From NCBI GenBank assembly GCA_964034945.1, contig OZ035962.1, positions 27,029,530 through 27,093,529 on the forward strand: a DNA stretch of 64,000 bases. The letters run 5' to 3'. Under the pieces are notes generated by a model that was not told where the DNA came from, ran no database searches, and saw nothing but the letters and a program-made list of their open reading frames with translations. Positions 10,563-20,654 of this stretch are shown piece by piece. Position numbers and translations under genes: made by a program. Position 1 is the stretch's first letter. Each line of letters opens with the position of its first letter. This DNA is from Chrysopilus asiliformis (lineage: Eukaryota; Arthropoda; Insecta; Diptera; Rhagionidae).

Positions 10563-12146
10563 ATGTTTTTTTTTCGAAATTTTGCCTGCGGCGCAATTTT
10601 TGTTGTATACCCAAAAAACCAAGGTACCTGTTTTAAACAGGTCCCCCATGTTTTGAAAAAATGTGCCGTCACCTTAGCTGGACCTCTTCGCTCCCTATTT
10701 TACCTCAGCTTCTCCAAGGGGATCTATCCCTCTTCTTGGAAAGCAGCTAATGTCCAGCCCATTCCCAAAAAAGGTGACAAATGCGACCCCTCAAATTATA
10801 GGCCTATAGCTCTGACTTCTGTACTTGCCAAGGTTATGGAAACTTTAATAAATACCAAAATTACAAATTTTTTAGAGCGCAATAACATAATCAACGATCG
10901 CCAATATGGCTTTCGTGCGCGCCGCTCCACAGGCGATCTTTTGGTCTGCTTGACCGAGCGCTGGAGTAAAAGTCTCCATAATTTTGGCGAATCAAAAACT
11001 ATAGCGCTGGACATCTCCAAAGCTTTCGACCGTGTTTGGCATAAAGCTTTGATGGCAAAGATACGAGCTATCGGTCTAAACCCTGCAATTTCCAAATGGA
11101 TTGAGAGCTACCTTTCTGATCGTTCAATACAGGTTGTATTGGATGGTTATAAATCTGATCTCTTCAAAATTAACTCTGGTGTCCCTCAAGGCTCAGTTCT
11201 AGCTCCTACGCTTTTCTTAATATTTATCAATGATCTACTATCTCTCACTCTCAATCCACTTTATTGTTTCGCTGATGACAGCTCCCTTGACGCATCCTAC
11301 CATTTCAGTTCACCTGCAGAATCGAACGCCATTGCAGTTCGATCGAAACGCAGTGAGCAAATTAGATCTTTGAATTCTGATTTAAACACAATTCTGGCTT
11401 GGGGCAGAATCAACCGTGTGGAATTCAACGCATCTAAAACCCAATCAATGCTGTTATCGATGAAATGCGAAAAATCCCCCGAAACGGTCGAATTTATGAG
11501 TGAGTCCATTAGTGACTCAAAAAACATCAGAATGTTGGGCATCGAAATAAATGAGAAGCTCCAATGGAGTGATCATATTTTTAAAATAGCTAAGGAAGCA
11601 TCGCAGTGCCTAGGCTTCCTGGGACGATGCAAAAAATATTTCGCACCAGTCGACGTCCTTAACATTTACAAGAGCTACATTCGACCGAGACTCGAGTACA
11701 ATTCGCACATTTGGGCTGGAGCCCCAAAAACTGTCCTCCAACTGCTGGACCGAATCCAAAAACGTGCGATCCGACTAATTGGAGACAAGTCTTTGACAGA
11801 TTCATTACCGTCTCTCGAGCATCGTCGCTCTGTTGGAGTACTCAGCATATTCTACAAATATTTCAATGGGAAATGTTCCACCGAAATTTCCCAACTTATT
11901 CCTCCACGGTATATTTTCCCTAGACCCTCTCGTGCAGCTACACGTGCGCACGACTTCTTCCTTGAGCCTCCCCGCTTTCGTACAGTAAAGTTTAGGGGTT
12001 CCTTCATTCCGCGAACAACAAGACTTTGGAACAATTTACCATCCGATGTGTTCCCCCCGGACTATAACCCGCAGAAGTTCAAGGAGAACATAAATCGGCA
12101 TCTCCTTTTGTCCTTCCAACCATCCCGAGCTGTGCTTCGGCATTAA
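10563..12146 (+). CDS. Reverse transcriptase of a 5'-truncated non-LTR retrotransposon
   Basis: A 527-codon open frame encodes the reverse transcriptase and C-terminal part of a LINE ORF2-type protein. Motifs in order: NYRPIALTS at about 78-86; QYGFRARRSTGDLL at 114-127; LDISKAFDRVWH at 149-160 with catalytic Asp150; SGVPQGSVLAPTLFLIFIND at about 205-224; and the catalytic box FADD at 236-239. The thumb region includes YKSYIRPRLEYNSHIWAGAP, and the C-terminus ends near SFIPRTTRLWNNLP. Homology appears to start near residue 28 (PHVLKKCA). The first 27 residues look like unrelated flanking sequence, and the upstream endonuclease and ORF1 are missing, as expected for 5' truncation. The catalytic residues are intact and there are no stops, so the copy looks young. 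It resembles the I/Jockey-type LINE groups; I cannot fix the clade. It would have no promoter of its own. Confidence 0.9.
   Translation: MFFFRNFACGAIFVVYPKNQGTCFKQVPHVLKKCAVTLAGPLRSLFYLSFSKGIYPSSWKAANVQPIPKKGDKCDPSNYRPIALTSVLAKVMETLINTKITNFLERNNIINDRQYGFRARRSTGDLLVCLTERWSKSLHNFGESKTIALDISKAFDRVWHKALMAKIRAIGLNPAISKWIESYLSDRSIQVVLDGYKSDLFKINSGVPQGSVLAPTLFLIFINDLLSLTLNPLYCFADDSSLDASYHFSSPAESNAIAVRSKRSEQIRSLNSDLNTILAWGRINRVEFNASKTQSMLLSMKCEKSPETVEFMSESISDSKNIRMLGIEINEKLQWSDHIFKIAKEASQCLGFLGRCKKYFAPVDVLNIYKSYIRPRLEYNSHIWAGAPKTVLQLLDRIQKRAIRLIGDKSLTDSLPSLEHRRSVGVLSIFYKYFNGKCSTEISQLIPPRYIFPRPSRAATRAHDFFLEPPRFRTVKFRGSFIPRTTRLWNNLPSDVFPPDYNPQKFKENINRHLLLSFQPSRAVLRH
10575..10601 (+). repeat. Dispersed GC-core motif, site 1
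   Basis: CGAAATTTTGCCTGCGGCGC followed by AATTTTT. The same core recurs at 16442, 29901 (diverged), 35561 (inverted), 41541, 41737 and 63877 (inverted). Here it lies just upstream of the LINE homology, so it may belong to the sequence into which the LINE inserted. Confidence 0.6.
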
Positions 12147-12175
12147 AGGGTCTTCCCCTAAGCTCTGGCTGGATC

Positions 12176-12213
<38 letters not shown>
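10645..12213 (+). mobile_element. 5'-truncated LINE with poly(A) tail
   Basis: The element runs from roughly where reverse-transcriptase homology begins to an uninterrupted run of 35 A at 12179-12213. A 32-base 3' untranslated region (CTTCCCCTAAGCTCTGGCTG lies within it) separates the stop codon from the tail. Long unbroken poly(A) and an open frame point to a recent target-primed insertion. I could not find a target-site duplication, because the exact 5' joint is unclear. Confidence 0.85.
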
Positions 12214-12214
<1 letters not shown>

Positions 12215-14294
12215 AAAAATTAAGACCAACTTCTTCTCTCTGATGGGTCTTTCAGCATTTCTAAGCACACACAAAAATTCGTTTCGTAGTGTTTTATTCA
12301 AATTAAAAAATATTACATTCTTGTGTTGTAATATGAAAATTGAGGGAATTCCCAGCCCAACTACCTCTAGTGGTAGATTTTTGCATTTGACCCTAGAATT
12401 TTGTATTTGACCCTAGAATTTTGCATTTTGTAATTTGATTTATGAAAATTATTTCGTAAACTTTTCACAAAACAAAATTCTTATCTCTATTACTCAGCTG
12501 CTACGTGGAGGATTTAAGTTATTTTCATTGTTTCTAAAAAGAAATTAAATTACGAATAATGCAAATAATCTCTTTTTTAGCTCATAGTTACATTCTTTAA
12601 ATTTCATTTTCAATTAAACCCAGTGACTAGCAAATGATTGAAATTTTTTAACAAACCAAACTCTTTTGCTTAACAAATAATTACAGAAATTGTTTAATTT
12701 TCCTATAAACTAAGTTTGATTGCCCTTTAAGTGCTACAGGAACCAAAATTAACAAAAAAATGGGTAGTTAAATTGCAATTAAGAAGCCTAGAATTCTTAT
12801 GTTAATTGGCATAATTAACCAACACTCGTAGGTGAGTTGAGTACCTGTTTTTCAGGTTTTTTGTTTTCTATGTCAATGGGGTGGAATGTGTATATGTTGT
12901 CGATGGGGTGTTTCAGAAATCACATAAAACTCAACACTTACCCTTAGCAAGTTTCAATAACTTGATGACTTTGTAGAATTTTGGCAACGATTTGCTTGCA
13001 CAGTCGAACAAATCGGTGAGCTTTTCTGAGAGACTTTTCTTGGTTCGGAAAACCAATGGAAAAGGGAATCTGTAAGAAAAACTAACTCTGGGGTGACTCA
13101 TTCGAAAAAAAGCGAAAAAAAAACTTCAGAGAAACGAAAGAAAACCGATAGAAAAGTTTCTTTTCATGATGGCGACAAATTTTCCTTGTCGTGTTCACAG
13201 TTTTTCCTTTGGCAAAAAAAAAGTTTTTTAATGAATGGAGAGGGAATGAAAAGCATTTTTTTATTCTGTACCTAAACTTCCCCATTGAGTGAATTTGGTG
13301 ATACCTAAAATGTTATAGGACCAAAGCATACCTGTGATGAAGTGCGCCGCACATTGGAACAGGTGTTAAAGATTTTCATGATGAATGGCCGAATGTTTGA
13401 TATTTAAGTCCTAAATATCTACCGATCATAGTGGGACAAAGGACTCTTAATGCTTATACATTTGGATAAAAGAGGCAAAATTTTTGTCCAGATCATCATC
13501 CCGTTTTGAGTGTGTGAGTAGACCAGGTGGCAAATTACCTCATGGACGAATCGCTCGATTTATAAATGCGAAAAAATCATTTCCACAGGTGTTGCTACGT
13601 CCGCCCCGCCCGCCGTCGGGGATATTAATCGGCAATTAGTAGACAAATGACTAATCGTAATTTAATCGCATCGTCGATTCAGGAACGAAATCAATCAGGA
13701 TAAATGTAAGAACCTGTGAAGGAGGCGTGAGTGGGCCCAGAGTTCCTGTCGTTACGGCTTAGCAATAATGTTACCCGATATTGAATAAAAAGCCGATCAA
13801 GTTTATTATTTTCAGCTTTGTGTATATTTTCTTAAATTACGAAAATTTCTGCCAACATCTTAATCCAATTTATATACATCGGTTTTGTCGCCTGAAATGG
13901 AAATTTCCTGGAAAATTCATGGCCACGAAATGAAATTTCATGTCAACCATAAAGAAAATCGTTCAATTGGGTTTTCTGTTACCACAGAAAGTTTTGAAAA
14001 TTTTCCGTATTTTCCGGTATTTTACCGAAGCGTTTCTCGTTTGTTTCGATTCTTTGTATTGCTGTGTCTATAAATCAATTAGGGTACAACATCCAACAAG
14101 GTGGGAAACTTATTTAACCAACAAAGTTTCAACTAACAATGAAAAATGTTTGTTTTGCGACGTGTTTTTTGTAGAAGGTTCATATAAATATTTCCTTGTA
14201 AATTGAGAGGACTTAAAGAACAAATGGAATTTGCAAATGGCAAAAAATAAAGTCTAAATTAAAGACTACATAAGCTCAAATAGGAGGGAAGGGG
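12214..14294. other. Non-coding DNA with small repeats
   Basis: No gene is supported. It contains a 20-bp tandem at 12378-12428. Around 13590-13690 there is a GC-rich spot (GTCCGCCCCGCCCGCCGTCG) directly followed by several TAAT/ATTA cores, which could be regulatory. The ORFs at 13082-13285 and 13885-14206 look like chance. Confidence 0.4.
12378..12428. repeat. 20-bp tandem repeat
   Basis: About two and a half copies of TTTTGCATTTGACCCTAGAA with a C/T change in the second. Simple slippage-type repeat. Confidence 0.85.
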
Positions 14295-14445
14295 GACTCG
14301 AAGAAACTTTACGGATTTTACGCTTTTCGAACCCTTGCCCCTCACCATGCATCGTTCCATTTTACCGCAATTTTTTGTCTGAACTTTAGTACTGCTTTTA
14401 CACTACCATGGCCTCCCCTATCCCTAGGGTGTGACCCACTGTATA
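14295..14445 (-). mobile_element. Degenerate GTCAC-type MITE
   Basis: In reverse orientation this stretch has the family features: TTTTACGCTTTTCGAACCC near one end, and CCCTAGGGTGTGACCCACTG at the other, followed by TATATC in place of TATTTTATGGACAG. Both termini are diverged, so membership is likely but not certain. Confidence 0.35.
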
Positions 14446-15839
14446 TCTAAACTGAAAAAAAAAATTTTATTAAACAGAATTGTTCATAATCAGAGCTCTT
14501 CATAAACTGAAAAAAACTTTACTTTAATAAGGAGTTTAGTACCGCAGCCCCGCCCCTCCCCCCTTTGAAGTTTTTTATTGATAAATATAGGTCAACATTT
14601 CAAAAAAAATTTCAAAAGTTGTCAAAAGTATTGAAAAAATTTGTGAAATCATACATCTCTTTTGTTTTTAGAGCTTCAAGTCTTTAAATTAGTGGTACTC
14701 AGCCTGTCTTCTTTTGCGATTCCCCTTTTTTTGAAAATCAGACGTATTGGCGATATTCTTCTTTCTTTTTAATCGACCGACACACAATCAACACACATTA
14801 CATATAAAAAGTTTTCCTTGACACAAGAAACTCATTGTTCTTCATGAATTCCTCGCCAATGACACCCAATATTCTCGGGTTTGATGTTATTTATTTCAGA
14901 AGTGGGATACGATTTTTTTTCTCTTTCTTGCCAAATTGACAAAGCGACACAACTAATGGATCCGAAATTAAAAGTCCCCAACAAAGATACATTGTCAGAA
15001 TTATTTGCGGAGGAAACTTTTTAGCGCCATAAATGAGGTCAATTTAGAAAAGTGGGATTGCAGGCCTGGGACAAGACAATAAAAAAAATTTAACATTTAA
15101 ATGAAAAAAAATGGAAAATGAGGGAAATTTTTCTCTGACGACGCGACTTTTTGGGTGACAGAATTGCGAGATATTCATGATGCTATCATGAGAATGGCAT
15201 CAAGGACAAGTCCAAAAGTTGAATACACTTTTTTTTAGGATAAAGTGTTTTTTTTTTGTATCTCAATAAGAATCTAACATGGTTCACGGTCACAGTTTCG
15301 AACATGCGAGCGTAAAGTGATGTAAGTGGATTTTTCAGTTCGACATTGCTTTATACTTGAAAAACTTACACACAAGAAAAATTAATTTAATTAAAATGGT
15401 TATTTTAATTTATATAATTTACTATTTCGTCTGATATTTTAAAAGAGGAAATAGAGATAATGAACTTTGTGCGTCATATTAGAAGCGTTCGTATCAATTT
15501 AGATTATAATTTAGGTGCCTAGGAAAAAAAACTAAAGCGCAATTACATTGTAGTTAATATGCTGGGAAAAAACTGAATTATAAAAGTTGCGCCTGAGCAT
15601 AAAATTATGATAAATATAATTTATATTGTTCAATGCAGTTGTCTAATGTGATTGTGCACATTTAACAAATAAATTAACTTGCATTAAAATAGATGAATTT
15701 GAATAAAAGATAATTTATTTTTAATATTGTCGAGTTTCGTTACGCTAGGGTGAACAAAAAAAAATGAAAAAAATTATTATATAAACTTTGAACGGCTTTG
15801 TGTTATTTATTGGTGAAAAGGAAATGAACAAGAATTTTC
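14446..15839. other. AT-rich non-coding DNA
   Basis: I see no gene, terminal repeat or conserved-looking block here. Confidence 0.5.
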
Positions 15840-15869
15840 AGTCAGGCTTATTTTAAGCTCTTCAGACGC

Positions 15870-16190
15870 CATGCGTCGGACTGGTTCGACGGGCCACCAG
15901 CGCGCCCTGTAATTTCAAGGATTAAAGGTAGAACCAGAAACATACGTCCGTGCGTGCGGCATGATTTTGTTCTGGGATCTAGTAGTTGTCACCGCATCTA
16001 AAAGTAGAGACTGAGCCTACTCTACACGGCAGGGACGCGGCAACGCGTCTGAGCAACGCGTCTGAGCAACGCGTTTGTCAACGCGCAATTATACATTTAC
16101 TCATATATGTAAATGCGTAGTTTTTACCTTCACCGCGTGGGTGCCGCACGCACGAACGCGTAATTGTGGTTGAGGATTAAAGGTTATGGT
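15870..16190. repeat. GC-rich island with inverted and tandem motifs
   Basis: A sharply GC-richer stretch in AT-rich DNA. It holds three tandem copies of CAACGCGTCTGAG-type units (about 16040-16085) and a 13-bp inverted pair: CGTGCGTGCGGCA at about 15949-15961 and TGCCGCACGCACG at about 16142-16154. AGGATTAAAGGT occurs at both edges as a direct repeat (near 15918 and 16173). The layout suggests a non-autonomous transposable element with iterated subterminal motifs, but no target duplication could be defined. Confidence 0.45.
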
Positions 16191-17103
16191 AAAAAAAGAT
16201 AGTAGGGGGATTCATGAATACTCGGAAATGCTGCGTAAGTTTAACACCTCGTAAATGAACTGTCAAATTTTTTATGGAAAATCTTTTACGCTACCCTATT
16301 AGGATTCAGCTGTAACAATAAGAATTTCTTTTGTTTCCCACATTTGAATTAATTTTAACCCTAAAACTATCTAAGGGCGAATTTACGCGCTATAAATTTG
16401 CACGTTATAAGAGTGTTGGCCAACGGTGTATTTTTCTAAAAGAAAATTTTGCCTGCGACGCATTTTTTGCAGGCTTAAATATTCTAGGCCTCAGTTCTTT
16501 CCCCCTAAAAGTGAGAAAATTTTTTTGAACCAACCGTAAGAAGAAATAAAAATTAACAAAAAAAACTTTGAAGATTTTTCTTCAGAATTTTTGGGCAAAC
16601 TAAATGATTTTAAAGAAAGTTGCAAAAAAATTCCAATTCTAGGGGACTTTAGGTTCATAATCTTAATCGTTCTTAACGGTTGTTCATAAACTGAAAAACC
16701 TTAAACCTATTGTGAAAGTTTTTTTTTGCCTGGTTTATATTTCTTCCTCTTTTCACATCACTCGACTCTAAATAGCTTAAATTGCTGTATGCCTAACCAG
16801 ATGATCAAACTTTGTTCATGAACCGGAACCAAAGCATTTTTTAGGCACAAAAAAGATTTCCCAAAATTCAAGGCGTTCATGAATTGAGGTATTTATAAAC
16901 CAAAAGATGTCGCAAATCTTCTAGTAAGAATTTTTTTTTAATTTTGTGTCTAAGCTTCTTTTGAGAGAGTGGTCCGAAAAAAATGTTGATCCACCCTGTG
17001 TGGAATCAAAAAATCTTTGTTATTGAAAAATATTCGATTGTTTTTTTTGTAATTTATGCTGACAACATTTTTTTGACCGATATTAATATTTTTGTAGTTC
17101 CGA
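16191..17103. other. AT-rich non-coding DNA
   Basis: No gene. It contains GC-core motif site 2 (16442-16467) and a phrase TTCATAAACTGAAAAA at about 16684, also found near 14500. Confidence 0.45.
16442..16467 (+). repeat. Dispersed GC-core motif, site 2
   Basis: GAAAATTTTGCCTGCGACGC followed by a T run. One base of the core differs from site 1 (GACGC against GGCGC). Confidence 0.55.
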
Positions 17104-17112
17104 TTGTCACGT

Positions 17113-17325
17113 TTATTTACTTTCAATCCGGTTTTTAGCCTCTGGAAAGTTTTCAAACTGCCGCAAAATTGTCCAAATTTGCATTCAAACAAGGACGGAA
17201 GTGTTAAGTGCGAGATTTTTCGAAACTTGTTTTATTTGGAAGAGTTAAAAGATGATTTGGCGACCAGATGTCCAAACTTCAATGAAATTCGGATCATAAA
17301 AGACGAGAGACGTACTGAATTGTGA
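17113..17325 (+). pseudogene. Unrecognised ORF with leucine-rich-repeat-like C-terminus
   Basis: The open frame ends at a TGA at 17323-17325. Its last 60 residues read more like protein than most ORFs here: LWKVFKLPQNCPNLHSN, then FRNLFYLEELKDDLATRCPN and FNEIRIIKDERRTEL. The spacing Leu-x-x-Leu...Cys-Pro-Asn-Phe is reminiscent of the F-box/LRR proteins common in insects, but this is only a pattern. The segment could begin as an exon after the TTTTTAG ending at about 17140. No start, upstream exon or poly(A) signal could be assigned. It may be a gene fragment or a chance frame. Confidence 0.2.
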
Positions 17326-17328
17326 GAT

Positions 17329-18349
17329 GAATATGCGAAGCAAAGACAACACAACGAGAAGTAAAATAATTTTTAACTTTTCACAAGCTAAAAATCTCAA
17401 GTGTTCGGAATATTATTGTTCGTGACCTTTACACTATATTCCAGTGTAAAAGAAATGGACGTCGAAATGGAATAAAAATTTGCATAACTCTTACAGTTAC
17501 GTTGGACTATCTTATGTTGTATCTTTATATCTTGGCATACAGATATTTTGTGTACATTTTTGCCAGCCCTCTTGATCGCACTCACAGCTCAAAGCTATAA
17601 TTGAAGTTGATCTGGATTGAAAGATTCATCTTAAATGAATAATTAATGAAGTTTTCGTGTTGCTTGAGTTTCTCAAGTACCTATTTGCATGAATATAAAA
17701 GAAATTTCGTCGTTTTTTTATGTGCGTTAAAGAAATTCCGAAAATATCTTATGCGGCCTCATGCGATAAAAAATGCAGAATCTAAAGGCGCGTTCGGCTT
17801 GGATATCTGAAAAAAGGGGGGATAGGGATTTTAAACAGTGCGAACAATAGTGAGTGGAGTTGGTGGGGATTTTGGCAATGAGAATTTAATTTGTATCAGA
17901 AGAGCATCATTCAATTTAACGAAAAATTTAACGATTCACATTAAAAAAAACCGCTCAAAGAATTATACGATTCGACACATGAATGATTTGAGAATGGAAG
18001 ATATTCTCAAATGGTATTTTACTATTGTGGCTTTATGAGATCATTCGATGATGAAATCTAATTTTTGGACTTTATTTTGCAATTAAAATTGTTATTAATT
18101 TAATTGAATGAATCAAAAATTCGTTTTGCTAGTCATTGAGATGGAATTTAGAACGAATTTTTCTGTTCTAATTGTTATTTTGTTAAAAAACAGAAGATAT
18201 ATCATACTAATATATAAATATCAGTTGTGGTCAACACAAAACTTTCTTCTACAAAATCTACGACCCTGTGCAATTTACGCTAGAGCCCTGTCGCGTTGTC
18301 AACCTAAGACGACCTTCCAATAAATTGTTGGTTCATCCAAAAATATCAA
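17329..18349. other. AT-rich non-coding DNA
   Basis: No feature is supported beyond short ORFs of chance appearance. Confidence 0.45.
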
Positions 18350-19090
18350 AAGCGTACAAAATTTGAGATAACTTGAGAACGGTAAAATATATCAATTTAC
18401 GGTAAATGACAAAAAGGTAGAAAATTTTAACATCTCCAATTCTTCCTTAAATTAATTGGTCGAAAAACCGTTAGTTTGCTAATTATTCGCAAAAATATGA
18501 TTTTTTACATATTAATGAAAATATCTCAATAACGGTAAAATATAACGGATAACGGTAATGCAGAATGCCATTCTCATTAATTCAATTCATACATTCAGTC
18601 AGCAAAAACCTGTTAATTTTCGAGATAATCGCAAAAAACTGTTTTTTTTATAAATAACGGTTTATCTCGATAACAGGTTGAGATATCGAGTTATAGCTAA
18701 AGACAAAAGTGTGGGAAATTTTATTTTCTCCAAGTTTTGTCATACTTAAGGCCACTAAAAAACGCGTAGTTTGGGAGTAAATCGAGAAAAACGAAATTGC
18801 GATTTTTGAAAAACCGCCATTTTGGATACTTCCGGTTAACGGATTTCCACCAAAAGTTGATAGGATCGTCCCATTTCAGGACCCAACATGCCTATAAAAT
18901 TTCATGGCGCTAGCTCTATTAGTTTTTGAGAAATCTTGTACACAGACTGACAGACAGAAAGACATTTTTTTAATATGACTCCAATCGACTCAGGAGTGAT
19001 CGGGAAATGTTTTTTAGGCAAAATTAAGAGGTCGAAATTTTTCATGAATACAATACTTTATTATACTCCGTAGAAGAAAGTAAAAATGAG
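18350..19090 (-). repeat. Unclassified dispersed repeat family R1, copy 1
   Basis: On the minus strand it starts TTTTTACTTTCTTCTACGGA, then GTATAATAAAGTATTGTATTC and TTTCGACCTCTTAATTTTGC. The same start appears at 21213 and 32900 on the plus strand. Downstream it carries CTGTCTGTCAGTCTGTG, a phrase for testing identity (AAAATGGCGGTTTTTC), and several CTCGATAACGGT-like pieces at 18380-18680. No protein, TIR or poly(A) is visible. Its left limit is uncertain. It abuts the Helitron-like element at 19083. Confidence 0.55.
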
Positions 19091-19533
19091 TTGGTGTCTG
19101 TCTGTCTGTTCCTCTTTCACAAACGGCTGAACCGATTGACTTGAAATTTGGCATGAGTGTCTGTGGTAGTTCTGGTTCCAACATAGGCATACGGAAAAGT
19201 AGCGCGAGGGGTGGGGGAGCAAGGGGAGGGAGTAAAGTGATTTCGAAACTTAGTTTTTGCTCTATGTTACTCGTTCGCGGGGATACTACTGAACCGATTG
19301 GCCTGAAATTTGGCATAGATGTTCATCGGGGGTCCAGCCCCAACATAGACCCATTAAAAAGGTGGGGGAGTAAGGGGAGGGGGTAAAGTGATCTCGAAAC
19401 TTAGCTCTTCCTCTATGTTACCCTTTCGCGGGGAAACTACCGAGCCGATTAACCTGAAGTTTAGCTCCAACATAGACCATCAAAAAAAAAAATTGAAAAA
19501 ACTTAACCCCGCAACGACGGGTATGCAAGCTAG
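19083..19533 (+). mobile_element. Helitron-like element, 5'-truncated
   Basis: The 3' end has a short hairpin (ACCCC-GCAACGAC-GGGT, 19506-19522), a few bases, then CTAG (19530-19533) followed by T. This is the Helitron terminus pattern (subterminal hairpin plus CTRR, inserted before T). The body is built of imperfect tandem units of about 150-160 bp starting near CTGAACCGATTG (19127, 19289, 19440), each with CTGAAATTTGGCAT, CCAACATAG, GGGGGAGTAAGGGGAGGG and CTCTATGTTACC. The second copy at 61409-61902 is complete at its 5' end. No Rep/helicase gene is present, so it is non-autonomous. Confidence 0.7.
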
Positions 19534-19930
19534 TCATCAATAAATTGATGTTAAATGTGTTAAATTATATTCAGTGTTCCGATTGTGGAGAGAAATTTGA
19601 ACTGTAGGTGGAGAGAAAATGCGATATTGAGTAGATATCATAACGGCTGTTATTCGTTGGAGATATTTCCAAAGATTAGTTTGTGCAATGGCGCAAACTG
19701 CACTAATTTCCATGCAGAAGTTTAATATGTTCACTAAAATTCGAATTATAAGCGAACATACAAACCACTGAATCGAATTTTATGATTTCTTTTCCAAAGC
19801 TAGATAATTTACGTTGCTATTAATATCTCTTTCTTGTATCACCTACTATTTTGTATTTCGCGAATTTTTGAACCTTCCCTAATTAAAAAAAAATCCTTTT
19901 TCCTATTTAGCATTCTTCTGCCACATTGTA
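19534..19930. other. AT-rich non-coding DNA
   Basis: Nothing is supported between the Helitron-like and mariner elements. TGTA immediately precedes the mariner terminus. Confidence 0.4.
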
Positions 19931-20652
19931 AAGGGTGTTTTTTTAGACGTGTGGTTTTCAAGAAGAAATAAAACGTATATAATTTAATGTTATGGCCAAG
20001 AGTTTAGCTTTATTATAAAGATAAGGGTTTGCCATTATGTTTTGAAAATGATTTCGGCCAAGTGGCCGCCGCGGCTGGCTCGAATAAATTCCCGCCGAGA
20101 GGCTCAATTTTCGACCACTTTTTGCAGCAATTGGGGCCGTTTCTCTTCCAAGGCGTCAATCGTCTCGGGCTTATCTGCGTAGACAAGCGACTTCACATAA
20201 CCCCACAAAAAATAGTCCAGCGGTGTTAAATCGCACGATCTTGGAGGCCACGCCACAGGCCCACGACGCGAGATAATGCGCTCACCAAAAGTTTCCTTCA
20301 ATAAATTGATTGTTTCGTTGGCTGTATGGCATGTAGCGCCGCCTTGTTGGAACCAAAGGACGTCCACATCAACATCCTCCAATTCAGGCACGAAAAAGTC
20401 ATTAACCATGGCTCTATAGCGTCCCCCATTGACTGTAACATTATGGCCGGCTTCATTTTTGAAGAAATATGAAAATCGGGATCGGTGGCCATCTCGTTTT
20501 GGGCCCATTCACCGAACGTGCGACGCGCTTGATGGTCGTTTGACGAAATGGCAAACCAAACTGAGCATAAATCAAGTGACAACTGTCAAAAAGACCAACT
20601 CCGAAAAAAGTAGTGCCAGATTGAAAACCACACGTCTAAAAAAAACACCCTT
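19931..20652 (-). mobile_element. Internally deleted mariner/Tc1-type transposon
   Basis: Inverted ends of about 31 bp (AAGGGTG, a T run, AGACGTGTGGTTTTCA) are nearly identical; only the T run differs by one base. TA flanks both sides (19929-19930, 20653-20654), the target duplication of the IS630-Tc1-mariner superfamily. The 722-bp element carries the C-terminal half of a transposase on the minus strand. The N-terminal DNA-binding domain and the first catalytic Asp are deleted, so it is non-autonomous. Confidence 0.9.
20104..20508 (-). pseudogene. Truncated mariner-type transposase with lost catalytic Asp
   Basis: The frame encodes the distal part of a DDE/D transposase: FKNEAGHNVTVNGGRYRAMV, then LWFQQGGATCHTANETINLL, and PPRSCDLTPLDYFLWGYVKS. 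Family members normally have FQQDGA, where D is the second catalytic residue. Here the codon is GGC (Gly), so the active site is broken. The third catalytic position, Asp in CDLTPLD, is kept, 36 residues further on. The true frame ends near 20104, after a segment like DALEEKRPQLLQKVVEN. Upstream of FSYFF the homology drops out, because the middle and start of the gene are deleted. It shows no sign of being used by the host. Confidence 0.85.
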
Positions 20653-20654
20653 TA

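Noticed and set aside
10796..11542. Minus-strand ORFs inside the LINE
   Set aside because: They are shadows of the reverse-transcriptase frame on the other strand.
19014..19386. Similar ORFs in both Helitron-like copies (19014-19386 and 61555-61897)
   Set aside because: The similarity follows from the shared repeat DNA. The frames read across the tandem units, differ in extent and show no protein domain.
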